Of a stretch of 64,000 bases of DNA, positions 53,428-63,051 are shown in pieces; the stretch's first letter is position 1; the number at the start of each line of letters is the position of its first letter. Source of the DNA: Pseudomonadota bacterium (GTDB lineage: Bacteria > Pseudomonadota > Gammaproteobacteria > Burkholderiales > Burkholderiaceae_C). The stretch is taken from the NCBI GenBank assembly GCA_021846965.1, contig JAJZWA010000002.1, positions 1 to 64,000 on the forward strand, in the 5' to 3' direction. The notes under the pieces were generated by a model. That model was not told where the DNA came from. It ran no database searches and saw only the letters and a program-made list of their open reading frames with translations. The translations under genes and the position numbers were made by a program.

Positions 53428-54656
53428 GCCGGCGCCCCGTTCGGGTCGGCGCCCGGTGCCGGCGCCTCCTCCAGCGCCGCGCTGCGGTCGCCCTGCGCGA
53501 AGGCCGCCAAGGGCTGCTGCAGGCCACGGCCCACCGCCAGCACCTTGAACAGTTCGCCCATTTCGTGTTCACCCAGCAACTTCTGCACGCCGGCGGCCAG
53601 GCGCAGCGAGGCTGCGTCCCCGGCGGCCATGCGCGGGCCGAGCAGGTCCAGCAGCCCGGCATTGAGCAGGAAGCGGGCCTGGCTGGTGTAGCCCAGCAGA
53701 TCCAGCCCCGCCTCGCGTGCCGCGCGGGCCATGGCGCTGAAGTCGACATGGGCGGTGATGTCCGAAAGCCCCGGCTCCCACAGCGGGTCGTCGTGGGCAC
53801 GGTGCGCGCGGTGGCAGCGCAGGGTGCCCCCCGAGCGCTGCGGATGGTCGTATTCGCGCGCCGGGAAGCCGTAGTCGAACAGCAGCGCCACGCCCCGACC
53901 CAGGTGCGCGCCCAGGCTGCGCATGAAGCCTTCGGCCGCCTCGTGCCATTCGGTCACGCTGCCTGGCGCCAGCTGGCGCAGGCTCGGCCGCAGCGTGCAG
54001 CCGGCGGGCAAGGGACGATCGCTCCAGCACAGCCGGCCCTCGGCGTCCAGGCTCACGCCGCGCTCCAGCCAGCCGGTTTCGTCACGGCGCAGCAGGCGCA
54101 CCGGCATCGCGTCCAGCACCTCATTGCCCAGCACGAGCGCGTCGAAACTCTCGGGAAGGCGTTCCCACCAGCGCACGCGTCGGGCCAGTTCCTCCGGCAG
54201 CGCGGACACGGCCGCGCGCTGGCGCTCGCGCATCGCCGCGGAGACCTCGACGATGGCGTACTCCTCGGGCAGCCAGGCGCCCGCATCGGCCAGTTCGCGC
54301 AGCAGGGCGCAGGCAAGAGCCGCGCTGCCGGCGCCGAACTCGACCACGCGGTCCAGGCGCATCGAGGTCCCGAGCGCGGCCAGCTGGCGCGCCAGCGTGG
54401 CCGCGAACAGGGGCGAGAGTTCGGGGGCGGTGATGAAGTCGCTGGCGCCGCCCCAGGCTCCGAGCACGCCGGGCGAAGCCGCGTAGTAGCCCAGGCCGGG
54501 GTGGTACAGCGCCAGATGCATGTAGCGATCGAAGCCGATCCAGCCGCCCCCCGCCGCGATCTCGCGACGCAGCACGTCCATCAGCTCGGCCGCGCGCCTC
54601 GCCTGTCCGGCCGGCGCCGCGGCGGGCTCGCGGGGTAGACTACATGTTGGATCCAT
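53418..54656 (-). CDS. SAM-dependent methyltransferase, NDUFAF7/MidA family
   Basis: GWIGFDRYMHLALYHPGLGYYA, DFITAPELSPLFAATLARQLA, VVEFGAGSAALA, LGNEVLDAMPVRLLRR, FDYGFPAREYDHPQRSGGTLRCHRAHR. Confidence 0.92.
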   Translation of the reverse strand: MDPTCSLPREPAAAPAGQARRAAELMDVLRREIAAGGGWIGFDRYMHLALYHPGLGYYAASPGVLGAWGGASDFITAPELSPLFAATLARQLAALGTSMRLDRVVEFGAGSAALACALLRELADAGAWLPEEYAIVEVSAAMRERQRAAVSALPEELARRVRWWERLPESFDALVLGNEVLDAMPVRLLRRDETGWLERGVSLDAEGRLCWSDRPLPAGCTLRPSLRQLAPGSVTEWHEAAEGFMRSLGAHLGRGVALLFDYGFPAREYDHPQRSGGTLRCHRAHRAHDDPLWEPGLSDITAHVDFSAMARAAREAGLDLLGYTSQARFLLNAGLLDLLGPRMAAGDAASLRLAAGVQKLLGEHEMGELFKVLAVGRGLQQPLAAFAQGDRSAALEEAPAPGADPNGAPAWD

Positions 54657-54681
54657 TGATGCGATTGTAGGTTCGCCGCCC

Positions 54682-55482
54682 ATGCCCGAAGTTCCAACCC
54701 GCCGCGCAGGCGCAGCCGGCGAGCCGGCCGCGCAGCGGCCCGTGGCCCTGGTCACCGGCGCGGGGCGACGCCTCGGCCGTGCGGTGGCGATCCGGCTGGC
54801 CGAGGCTGGCTGGGATGTCGCGGCCCACTACCGCGGCTCGCATGACGAAGCCGAGCAGCTGTGCGTGCAGCTGCGCGAGCTGGGCGTGCGCGCCGAGGGC
54901 TTCCGCGCCGATCTGGCCGACGAGGCCAGCACCCGCGAGCTGGTGCCCAGCGTGGCACGCGCGCTCGGGCGGGTGGACGCGGTGGTGAACAACGCCTCCC
55001 TGTTCGAATACGACTCGGCCGCCGACTTCGGCGGCGCGAGCGCGCTGCGGCACTATCGCGTCAACACCATCGCCCCCGTGCTGCTGGCGCAGGCCCTGCA
55101 TGCCGAGCTGCTGGCCCGGGGGGCGCGGGGTTGCGTGGTCAACCTGCTGGACCAGAAGCTGTGGAATCCGAACCCGGATCACCTGTCCTACACCCTGAGC
55201 AAGGCGGCGCTGCGTGAGGCCAATACCCTGCTGGCGCAGGCGCTGGCGCCCCAGCTGCGCGTGGTGGCGGTGGCTCCCGGCATGACCCTGGGCACCGAGC
55301 TGATCGACGAGGCGCGCCTGCGCGAGCTGCAGGCCGCCGGGCCGCTGGGCCAGGGCCCGCATGCCGAGGACATCGCCGACGCCGTGCTGTTCGCGCTGCG
55401 CAATCCCGCCATGAGCGGTTGCGAGCTGCTGGTGGATGCCGGACAGCACCTGCAGGCGCGCCCTCGCGATTTCGCTTTCTGA
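54682..55482 (+). CDS. SDR family oxidoreductase (pteridine reductase/FolM-like)
   Basis: PVALVTGAGRRLGRAVAIRLAEAGWDVAAHYRGS, NNASLFEYDS, YTLSKAAL; adjacent to folB. Confidence 0.85.
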   Translation: MPEVPTRRAGAAGEPAAQRPVALVTGAGRRLGRAVAIRLAEAGWDVAAHYRGSHDEAEQLCVQLRELGVRAEGFRADLADEASTRELVPSVARALGRVDAVVNNASLFEYDSAADFGGASALRHYRVNTIAPVLLAQALHAELLARGARGCVVNLLDQKLWNPNPDHLSYTLSKAALREANTLLAQALAPQLRVVAVAPGMTLGTELIDEARLRELQAAGPLGQGPHAEDIADAVLFALRNPAMSGCELLVDAGQHLQARPRDFAF

Positions 55483-55484
55483 CC

Positions 55485-55847
55485 ATGCGTACCTTGTACC
55501 TCGAACGCCTGCGCGTGCAGGCCAGCGTGGGCATCCTCGAGCATGAACTGCGCTCGCGCCAGCTTCTGCTGGTGTCCATCGCCGCCGAACTGCCCGATGC
55601 GCCCTCGCTGCCGGCCGCCGACGACGTGGCCCATGTGCTGGACTACCGGCTGCTGCGCGCGATCGCGCTGGAGGAGGTCGGTCACGGCCACGTGAACATG
55701 CTGGAAACCCTGGCCGGGCGCATCGCGCAGCGGGTGCTCGGGCTCGAAGGCGTGCGCCGCGTGCGGGTTCGCGTGGACAAGCCGAACATCTTTCCCGATT
55801 GCGACGGCGTGGGCATCGAGGTGTCCCAGGACCGCCAGCGCAGCTGA
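55485..55847 (+). CDS. folB: Dihydroneopterin aldolase
   Basis: [68 protein letters not shown]. Confidence 0.92.
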   Translation: MRTLYLERLRVQASVGILEHELRSRQLLLVSIAAELPDAPSLPAADDVAHVLDYRLLRAIALEEVGHGHVNMLETLAGRIAQRVLGLEGVRRVRVRVDKPNIFPDCDGVGIEVSQDRQRS

Positions 55848-55867
55848 TGGAACACCGGAGCGCCGCG

Positions 55868-56758
55868 ATGGATCCGCGCAAGCACGAACTCGAGATCAAC
55901 AAGCTGTCCAAGCGCCTGCATCGCCTGGTCGGGCAGGCCATCGGTGATTTCGGCATGATCCAGGACGGCGACAAGGTCATGGTGTGCATGTCGGGCGGGA
56001 AGGACAGCCACGTGCTGCTCGACCTGCTGCTCAGCCTGCGCGAGCGCGCACCGGTGGATTTCGAGATCGTCGCCGTCAACCTGGACCAGAAGCAGCCGGG
56101 CTTCCCCGAGCACGTGCTTCCGGAGTACCTGGCCGGCCGCGGCGTGCCGTTTCACATCGAGCAGCAGGACACCTATTCGGTGGTCAAGCGCGTGGTCCCG
56201 GAGGGTGCCACCCTGTGCAGCCTGTGCTCGCGCCTGCGTCGTGGCATCCTGTACCGCGTGGCCAGCGAACTCGGAGCGACGCGGATCGCGCTGGGCCATC
56301 ACCGCGACGACATCCTGCAGACCTTCCTGCTCAACCTGTTCTTCGGCGGCAAGCTCAAGGCCATGCCGCCCAAGCTGGTGAGCGACGATGGGCGCCATGT
56401 GGTCATCCGTCCCCTGGCCTATGTCGAGGAAGCCGACCTGGCACGCTGGGCCGAGCATCGGGGCTTTCCCATCATTCCCTGCACGCTGTGTGGCAGCCAG
56501 GAGCAATTGCAGCGCAAGCAGGTCGCGGCCCTGCTGCGGGACTGGGAGCGTCAGCACCCCGGGCGCCTGGAGTCGATGTTCGGCGCCCTGGGGCGGGTGG
56601 TGCCCTCGCACCTGCTCGACCGCGAAGCCTTCGGATTCGCCGACCTGCGCGCGCAGGGACTTCCCGACCCTGACGGGGACAAGGCCTTCGACCCCGAACC
56701 CTGCGAGCCGCCCGTCTCGGAGCAGCGCATGCTGAGCCCGCTGGACAGCCTGGGCTGA
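55868..56758 (+). CDS. ttcA: tRNA 2-thiocytidine(32) synthetase
   Basis: [75 protein letters not shown]. Confidence 0.96.
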   Translation: MDPRKHELEINKLSKRLHRLVGQAIGDFGMIQDGDKVMVCMSGGKDSHVLLDLLLSLRERAPVDFEIVAVNLDQKQPGFPEHVLPEYLAGRGVPFHIEQQDTYSVVKRVVPEGATLCSLCSRLRRGILYRVASELGATRIALGHHRDDILQTFLLNLFFGGKLKAMPPKLVSDDGRHVVIRPLAYVEEADLARWAEHRGFPIIPCTLCGSQEQLQRKQVAALLRDWERQHPGRLESMFGALGRVVPSHLLDREAFGFADLRAQGLPDPDGDKAFDPEPCEPPVSEQRMLSPLDSLG

Positions 56759-56847
56759 GCGCCGCCGCCAGGGCAAGACGCTGTTCGAGCCGGCGGAGTA
56801 AAGTATCCGGGACCGCCGCAGGCTTCCGACCCCGCGCGGCCCGAGCC

Positions 56848-57498
56848 ATGATCCCTGAACTGTCCAAGCTTCTCCTGCCCCGCCGCGCCTCGGGCGCGCT
56901 GCGTGCCGGGCTGCTGGGCGGCGCGCTGGCGCTGTTCGGTCTGCTCGGGGGCTGCGCGTCGCTGAATGTCCACGCCTACCACGTCGACACCCCCAGGCCC
57001 GCACCCCAGGCGCTGGTGGGTGCCCGGGTGCAGCTGCAGGCGGCGCCCGCCGACGCCGAGGGGCCGCAGGCCGAGGTCATGCGCAGGGCCGTGCTCGACG
57101 CCATGACCCACGCCGGCATGGTGCCGCTGCTGGGCAGCCCGGCGCCTTACACGGCGCGTTACGCCTTCCACAGCTACGCCGACTTCGAGGCCAGCTTTCC
57201 CAGCGCGTGGCCGCCCCCCGGGCCCCCGATCCTGCTGCCCGACGGGGCCTGGATCTACAACGGCTATCCGTGGTGGTACCAGGGCTGGTCCTGGCCCCCG
57301 CCGTGGTACGAGCGGGTGTTCGAGATCGAGATCCGCGACGCCTCCAGCGGGGCGCTGGTGTGGCGCAGCAGCTCGCTGATCGGCGGCTACGACCAGCGCA
57401 TCGCCCCGGTGGCCCGCCAGCTCGCCGCGGCCGCCTTCGCGGATTTCCCGCAGGGCAGCGGCAAGCGCCTGGTGCGCGAAGCCCCGACGCCGCGCTGA
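56848..57498 (+). CDS. DUF4136-like lipoprotein
   Basis: Lipobox LLGGC after TM segment, DUF4136-like C-terminus (FEIEIRDASSGALVWRSSS). Confidence 0.7.
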   Translation: MIPELSKLLLPRRASGALRAGLLGGALALFGLLGGCASLNVHAYHVDTPRPAPQALVGARVQLQAAPADAEGPQAEVMRRAVLDAMTHAGMVPLLGSPAPYTARYAFHSYADFEASFPSAWPPPGPPILLPDGAWIYNGYPWWYQGWSWPPPWYERVFEIEIRDASSGALVWRSSSLIGGYDQRIAPVARQLAAAAFADFPQGSGKRLVREAPTPR

Positions 57499-57555
57499 GG
57501 GCCGCGCGGCCCGGGCGCGGGTGGGTCGAAGCTCGCTGGGCCGCAGTGTTTTCCC

Positions 57556-57561
57556 TATAAT
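57556..57561 (+). promoter_or_regulatory. Putative -10 (TATAAT) of fmdB-DUF502-aspS operon
   Basis: TATAAT about 140 nt upstream of fmdB start. Confidence 0.55.
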
Positions 57562-57574
57562 CGGCACGAATCTT

Positions 57575-57627
57575 GCACCGCTGGCCGCGAGGCGCGGCGG
57601 TGCTCGCACGGACTTGAAGACCGTGCG
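57575..57627 (+). ncRNA. Candidate structured 5' leader: two consecutive hairpins
   Basis: GCACCGC(57575-57581)/GCGGTGC(57597-57603) and CGCACGG-ACTTGAAGA-CCGTGCG(57605-57627). Confidence 0.4.
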
Positions 57628-57701
57628 AATCCCTTCCATATACAGGTCGGCCCCAGCCCGCGATGTCGTCGGGCGAGCGTATTTCGCATCAGGAGTTCGT
57701 C

Positions 57702-57998
57702 ATGCCCATCTACGCCTACCGCTGCGAGTCCTGCGGACACAGCCTGGACGCTCTGCAGAAGGTTTCGGACGCGCCACTGCGCGATTGCCCTGCCTGCGGC
57801 GCCGCCGCCCTGCACAAGCAACTCACCGCCGCGGGCTTCCAGCTCAAGGGTTCCGGCTGGTATGCGACCGACTTCAAGGGCGGCTCCGGCAGCTCCACCG
57901 CCGGCAAGGCCGCGGCCGGCGCGGGCGCGGCCGCCGCGACGACGGCGAGCGAGTCCGCTCCCGCCGCGTCCTGCGGGGCCTCCTGCGCCTGCCACTGA
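57702..57998 (+). CDS. FmdB family zinc ribbon protein
   Basis: MPIYAYRCESCGHSLDALQKVSDAPLRDCPACGAAALHKQLTAAGFQLKGSGWYATDFK...CGASCACH. Confidence 0.93.
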   Translation: MPIYAYRCESCGHSLDALQKVSDAPLRDCPACGAAALHKQLTAAGFQLKGSGWYATDFKGGSGSSTAGKAAAGAGAAAATTASESAPAASCGASCACH

Positions 57999-58056
57999 GC
58001 CCCCCGACCGGCGCGCGCCGCCGCCCCCAACCTTCGTTGTCGCGCGAAAGCTGCGC

Positions 58057-58695
58057 ATGCGCCTGAAAAACCTGTTCGTCGCCGGATTGCTGGTCTGGCT
58101 GCCGCTGACCATCACCATCTGGGTGCTGTGGCAGCTGCTGTCGGTGTTCGACGGCATCTTCCGCGCCGTGGTGGGCGCGCTGGATGCCGTCGCGCCGTCC
58201 TTGCAGCCCTTGCTGGACAAGCTGGCGGGCACCCCGGGCCTGGGCGTGATCGTGGTGATCGCGGCCATCCTGCTCACCGGGTTGCTGGTGGCCAACATCG
58301 TCGGGCAGTGGTGGCTGCGCCAATGGGATGCGGTGATCGCCCGCATTCCCATCGTCAAGAGCATCTACAGCAGCGTCAAGCAGGTTTCCGACACGCTGTT
58401 CTCGAGCACCGGCAACGCCTTTCGCCAGGCGGTGATGGTGCAGTACCCCCGCGCGGGCAGCTGGACCATCGCCTTCGTCACCGGAGCCCCGGGCGGCGAG
58501 GTCGCGCAGCAGCTTCCAGGCGAGCACATCAGCGTGTACGTGCCCACCACCCCCAACCCGACCTCGGGCTTTTTCCTCATGGTGCCCAAGGCCGAAGTGG
58601 TGGAGTTGTCGATGAGCGTCGACGAAGCGCTCAAATACGTGATCTCGATGGGAGTGGTCGCGCCGCCTCCTTCCGTGCAGGCTCCGTCACGCTGA
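58057..58695 (+). CDS. DUF502 family membrane protein
   Basis: [27 protein letters not shown]...[35 protein letters not shown]...[17 protein letters not shown]. Confidence 0.92.
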   Translation: MRLKNLFVAGLLVWLPLTITIWVLWQLLSVFDGIFRAVVGALDAVAPSLQPLLDKLAGTPGLGVIVVIAAILLTGLLVANIVGQWWLRQWDAVIARIPIVKSIYSSVKQVSDTLFSSTGNAFRQAVMVQYPRAGSWTIAFVTGAPGGEVAQQLPGEHISVYVPTTPNPTSGFFLMVPKAEVVELSMSVDEALKYVISMGVVAPPPSVQAPSR

Positions 58696-58772
58696 CCCGC
58701 CTCCCGGCGCCCTCGCGCCTTGCAAGTCTCCCGAAATTCCCTTCGGCATCGCCAAAGCCTTCCTTCCCGATC

Positions 58773-60569
58773 ATGACCCTACGCAGCCATACCCTGGGCG
58801 CCGTCACCGAAGCCCTGCTCGGACAAACCATCAGCCTGTGCGGCTGGGTGCAGCGGCGCCGCGACCATGGCGGGGTGATATTCATCGACCTGCGCGACCG
58901 CGAGGGGCTGGTGCAGGTGGTCTGCGATCCCGACCGGGCCGACATGTTCGCGGTGGCCGAGGGCGTGCGCAACGAATACTGCGTGCAGGTGCGCGGCCTG
59001 GTGCGCGCCCGCCCGCAGGGCACCGAGAACGCCTCGCTGGGCTCGGGCAAGGTCGAGGTGCTGTGCCACGAACTGCAGGTACTCAACCCCTCGGCCGCGC
59101 TGCCATTCCAGCTCGATGACGACAACCTGTCCGAGACCACGCGCCTGACCCATCGGGTGCTGGACCTGCGGCGCCCGCAGATGCAGCACAACCTGAAGCT
59201 GCGCTACAACGTGTCGATGGCGGTGCGCCGCTACCTGGACGCGCAGGGTTTCATCGACATCGAGACTCCGATGCTCACCAAGAGCACGCCCGAAGGCGCA
59301 CGTGACTACCTCGTTCCCAGCCGGGTCAACGCCGGGCAGTTCTTCGCCTTGCCGCAGTCGCCCCAGCTGTTCAAGCAGATGCTCATGGTGTCGGGCTTCG
59401 ATCGCTACTACCAGATCACCAAGTGCTTCCGCGACGAGGACCTGCGCGCCGATCGCCAGCCCGAGTTCACGCAGATCGACTGCGAGACCTCCTTCCTGGA
59501 CGAGATCGAGATCCGCGGCCTGTTCGAGCCGATGATCCGCGGCGTGTTCGCCGACGTGCTGGGCGTGCGCCTGGCCGATCCCTTCCCGGTCATGCCGTAC
59601 TCCGAGGCCATGGCTCGCTTCGGCTCGGACAAACCCGACCTGCGGGTTCGCCTGGAGTTCACCGAGCTGACCGACGTCATGGGCGACGTCGAGTTCAAGG
59701 TGTTCAGCTCCGCGGCCGCGCTGGCCGACGGTCGCGTGGTCGCGCTGCGCGTTCCGGGCGGCGGCCAGATCAGCCGCAGCGACATCGACTCCTTCACCGA
59801 TTTCGTGAAGATCTACGGTGCCAAGGGCCTGGCGTGGATCAAGGTCAACGAGATCGCGCGCGGGCGCGACGGCCTGCAGTCGCCGATCGTGAAGAACCTG
59901 CACGACGCGGCGATCGCCGCGCTGCTCGAACGCAGCGGCGCGCGCGACGGCGATCTTCTGCTGTTCGGCGCGGACCGCGCGAAGGTGGTCAACGCCGCCC
60001 TGGGCGCCTTGCGCGTGAAGATCGGCCACAGCGACTTCGGGCGCGCCGGCGGCCTGTTCGAGGACGCCTGGAAGCCGCTGTGGGTGGTGGACTTCCCGAT
60101 GTTCGAATTCGACGACGACGAGCAGCGCTGGGTGGCCTGCCATCATCCCTTCACCGCCCCCAAGGACGAGCATGTCGACTACCTGGCCAGCGATCCCGGG
60201 CGCTGCCTGGCGAAGGCCTACGACATGGTGCTCAACGGCTGGGAGATCGGCGGCGGCTCGGTGCGCATCCATCGCGCCGACATGCAGCGCAAGGTGTTCA
60301 CCGCGCTGGGCATCGGCGAGGAGGAGGCCCGGGGCAAGTTCGGCTTCCTGCTCGACGCGCTGCAGTACGGCGCTCCGCCGCATGGCGGCATCGCTTTCGG
60401 GCTGGATCGCATCGTCACCATGATGACCGGCGCCGCCAGCATCCGCGACGTCATCGCCTTCCCCAAGACCCAGCGCGCGCAGTGCCTGCTCACCGACGCC
60501 CCGAGCCCGGTGGACGAGCGCCAGCTGCGCGAGCTGCACATACGCCTGCGCCAGAGCACACCGGCCTGA
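58773..60569 (+). CDS. aspS: Aspartyl-tRNA synthetase
   Basis: [66 protein letters not shown]. Confidence 0.98.
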   Translation: MTLRSHTLGAVTEALLGQTISLCGWVQRRRDHGGVIFIDLRDREGLVQVVCDPDRADMFAVAEGVRNEYCVQVRGLVRARPQGTENASLGSGKVEVLCHELQVLNPSAALPFQLDDDNLSETTRLTHRVLDLRRPQMQHNLKLRYNVSMAVRRYLDAQGFIDIETPMLTKSTPEGARDYLVPSRVNAGQFFALPQSPQLFKQMLMVSGFDRYYQITKCFRDEDLRADRQPEFTQIDCETSFLDEIEIRGLFEPMIRGVFADVLGVRLADPFPVMPYSEAMARFGSDKPDLRVRLEFTELTDVMGDVEFKVFSSAAALADGRVVALRVPGGGQISRSDIDSFTDFVKIYGAKGLAWIKVNEIARGRDGLQSPIVKNLHDAAIAALLERSGARDGDLLLFGADRAKVVNAALGALRVKIGHSDFGRAGGLFEDAWKPLWVVDFPMFEFDDDEQRWVACHHPFTAPKDEHVDYLASDPGRCLAKAYDMVLNGWEIGGGSVRIHRADMQRKVFTALGIGEEEARGKFGFLLDALQYGAPPHGGIAFGLDRIVTMMTGAASIRDVIAFPKTQRAQCLLTDAPSPVDERQLRELHIRLRQSTPA

Positions 60570-60585
60570 ACCCCGCGCCCCCGCC

Positions 60586-61704
60586 ATGACCCGCATCGAC
60601 GATCCCCGGCACGACAGCGAGGCAGGCCGCGCCGAGGCCACGCTGGACACCACGCGCATCGACGACACCCGCATTGCCGCCGTGCGCGCGCTGGTGTCCC
60701 CGGCGGTGCTGCTGGAAGAGCTCGCGGTGACGCCGGCCGTGGAGCAGCTGGTGGAGCAGGCGCGCACCGACATCGCGCGCGTGCTGCGTGGCGACGACGA
60801 TCGACTGATCGTGGTCATCGGACCTTGTTCCATCCACGATTCCGCCCAGGCCCTGGAGTACGCGGCGCGCCTGCGCGAGGCGCGAGGCAGCCTGGAGGAC
60901 GCGCTGCTGCCGGTGATGCGGGTGTATTTCGAGAAGCCGCGCACCACGGTGGGCTGGAAGGGCTTCATCAACGATCCCCGCCTGGACGGCAGCTTTCGCA
61001 TCAACGAGGGCCTGCGCCGCGCGCGCGAACTGCTGCTGCAGATCGGCGAGATGGGGCTGCCGGCCGGCACCGAATTCCTCGACCTGCTGTCGCCGCAGTA
61101 CTTCAGCGACCTCATCGCCTGGGGCGCCATCGGCGCGCGGACCACGGAGAGCCAGAGCCACCGGCAGCTGGCCTCGGGGCTGTCCTGCCCGGTGGGATTC
61201 AAGAACGGGACCGATGGCGGCGTGCAGGTGGCCGCGGACGCGGTCGTGGCCGCCGGTGCCCCGCACGCCTTCATGGGCATGACCAAGATGGGCGTGGCGG
61301 CGATCTTCGAGACCCGGGGCAATGCCGATTGCCACGTCATCCTGCGCGGCGGGCGCCAGCCCAATTTCGACTCCGCCGCGGTCGATGCGGCCTGCGAGGT
61401 GCTGCGGCGTGCCGGGCTGCGCGAGCAGGTGATGATCGACTGTTCGCATGCCAATTCGTCCAAGCAGCCGCGGCGCCAGATCGAGGTGGCCGCCGACATC
61501 GGGCGCCGCATCGCCTCGGGCGAGCGGCGCATCGTCGGCGTGATGGTGGAAAGCCACCTGCACGAAGGCCGCCAGGACCTGCGTGCCGGCCAGGCACTGC
61601 GTGAGGGGGTCTCGATCACCGACGCCTGTCTGGGCTGGGAGGATTCCCTGGCCCTGTTGCACGATCTCGCCGCCAGCGTGCGGGCGCGGCGAGGAGGGAG
61701 CTGA
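60586..61704 (+). CDS. aroG: 3-deoxy-7-phosphoheptulonate synthase (class I)
   Basis: VVIGPCSIHDSAQALEYAARL, YFEKPRTTVGWKGFINDPRLDGSFRINEGLR, IDCSHANSSK. Confidence 0.95.
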   Translation: MTRIDDPRHDSEAGRAEATLDTTRIDDTRIAAVRALVSPAVLLEELAVTPAVEQLVEQARTDIARVLRGDDDRLIVVIGPCSIHDSAQALEYAARLREARGSLEDALLPVMRVYFEKPRTTVGWKGFINDPRLDGSFRINEGLRRARELLLQIGEMGLPAGTEFLDLLSPQYFSDLIAWGAIGARTTESQSHRQLASGLSCPVGFKNGTDGGVQVAADAVVAAGAPHAFMGMTKMGVAAIFETRGNADCHVILRGGRQPNFDSAAVDAACEVLRRAGLREQVMIDCSHANSSKQPRRQIEVAADIGRRIASGERRIVGVMVESHLHEGRQDLRAGQALREGVSITDACLGWEDSLALLHDLAASVRARRGGS

Positions 61705-61708
61705 GGCC

Positions 61709-62164
61709 GTGCCGGCGCCCAAGCTGCCGGTGTCGGTGCTCGTGGTGATCCACGACCCGCGGCTGCGCGTGCTGTTGATCGAGCGTGCGGCGCAACCCGG
61801 TTTCTGGCAGAGCGTCACGGGCAGCGTGGACTTCGCCGGCGAGCCCCTGGCGGCCGCCGCGGCGCGCGAGGTGGCCGAGGAGACCGGCATCGTCGCCGGC
61901 GACGCGCTGCGCGACTGGCGCCTGGCCAACGAATACGAGATCTACCCCCTCTGGCGCCATCGTTATGCCCCGGGGGTGTGGAAGAACGTCGAGCATGTGT
62001 TCAGCCTGGAAGTGCCCGAGGGCACCCCGGTGCGCCTGGCCGAGCGCGAGCATCGCGCCTGGCAGTGGCTGCCCTGGCGCGAGGCCGCGGCGCTGTGCTT
62101 CTCGGCCTCGAACGCGCAGGCCATCGAACAATTGCCGCGCCGCCTGCGGCGGGAGCCGGGCTGA
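61709..62164 (+). CDS. nudB: Dihydroneopterin triphosphate diphosphatase (Nudix; GTG start)
   Basis: FWQSVTGSVDFAGEPLAAAAAREVAEETGI, WKNVEHVFSLEVP. Confidence 0.9.
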   Translation: MPAPKLPVSVLVVIHDPRLRVLLIERAAQPGFWQSVTGSVDFAGEPLAAAAAREVAEETGIVAGDALRDWRLANEYEIYPLWRHRYAPGVWKNVEHVFSLEVPEGTPVRLAEREHRAWQWLPWREAAALCFSASNAQAIEQLPRRLRREPG

Positions 62165-63051
62165 TGCATACGCGCCCTCCCGCCCGCGAATGGCCCCATG
62201 CGCTGCGCGTGGCCTCCTACAACATCCACAAGGGCGTACTGGGGATGGGGCCGGCCAAACGCCTGCGCATCCACGCCCTGCAGGACGGCCTGCGCAGCCT
62301 GGACGCCGATCTCGTGCTGCTGCAGGAGGTGCAGTTCGAACACAGGCGCCACGCGCTGCGCCTGGCCGGATGGCCCGAGCAGCCGCAGCACGAACTGCTG
62401 GGACAGGGCCTGGGCATGTTCGCCGCCTATCACACGAACGCGCGCACCCGGCATGGAGAGCATGGCAACGCGCTGCTGTCGCGTTTCCCGATCCTGGGTG
62501 TGTCGCACGAGGACGTGTCGGACCACCGCTTCGAGCAACGCGGCCTGCTGCACGTGCGCCTGGCCCTGCCGCAGGGCAGCGCGGGCGGAGCGCCGCCGCA
62601 GGTGCTGCATTGCGTGGTGGTGCATTTCGGCCTGTTCCGCGGGGGACGCAAGCGTCAGATCGAGCGTCTGGCGGAATACCTCGCGCGCCATGTGCCGGCG
62701 CAGGAGCCGGTGATCGTGGGGGGGGACTTCAACGACTGGCGCGGCGAACTCGGCGCCGAACTCGCCGCCTCGGGGCTGCTCGACGTGTCGGCCCGCGCTT
62801 CGGCCAGCCTCGACCCGCGCCGTCCGCGCTGGCACCACCGCACGCGCACCTTTCCGGCGTGGCTGCCCCTGATGCCTCTGGATCGCATCTACGTGCGCGG
62901 CTTCGCCGCGCACGGCCTGGGCCTGGGCTGGGGCGCCGACTGGGCGCGGCTTTCCGATCACGCGCCGCTGCTGGTCGACCTGACCGCGCTGCCGCAGGAC
63001 GCACCCCGCGTGCTGGGCAGGGGCGCCGCGCTGCGCGCCGCCCATGGCTAG
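62164..63051 (+). CDS. Endonuclease/exonuclease/phosphatase family protein (YbhP-like)
   Basis: LRVASYNIHKGVLGMGP, LLQEVQ, HFGLFRGGRKRQIERL, VGGDFNDWRGE, LSDHAPLLV. Confidence 0.9.
   Translation: MHTRPPAREWPHALRVASYNIHKGVLGMGPAKRLRIHALQDGLRSLDADLVLLQEVQFEHRRHALRLAGWPEQPQHELLGQGLGMFAAYHTNARTRHGEHGNALLSRFPILGVSHEDVSDHRFEQRGLLHVRLALPQGSAGGAPPQVLHCVVVHFGLFRGGRKRQIERLAEYLARHVPAQEPVIVGGDFNDWRGELGAELAASGLLDVSARASASLDPRRPRWHHRTRTFPAWLPLMPLDRIYVRGFAAHGLGLGWGADWARLSDHAPLLVDLTALPQDAPRVLGRGAALRAAHG

Noticed and set aside
57605-57627. Possible tRNA-Sec-like anticodon arm (CGCACGG-ACTTGAAGA-CCGTGCG)
   Set aside because: No UCA anticodon, no acceptor, D or T arms and no CCA; kept only as a leader hairpin.
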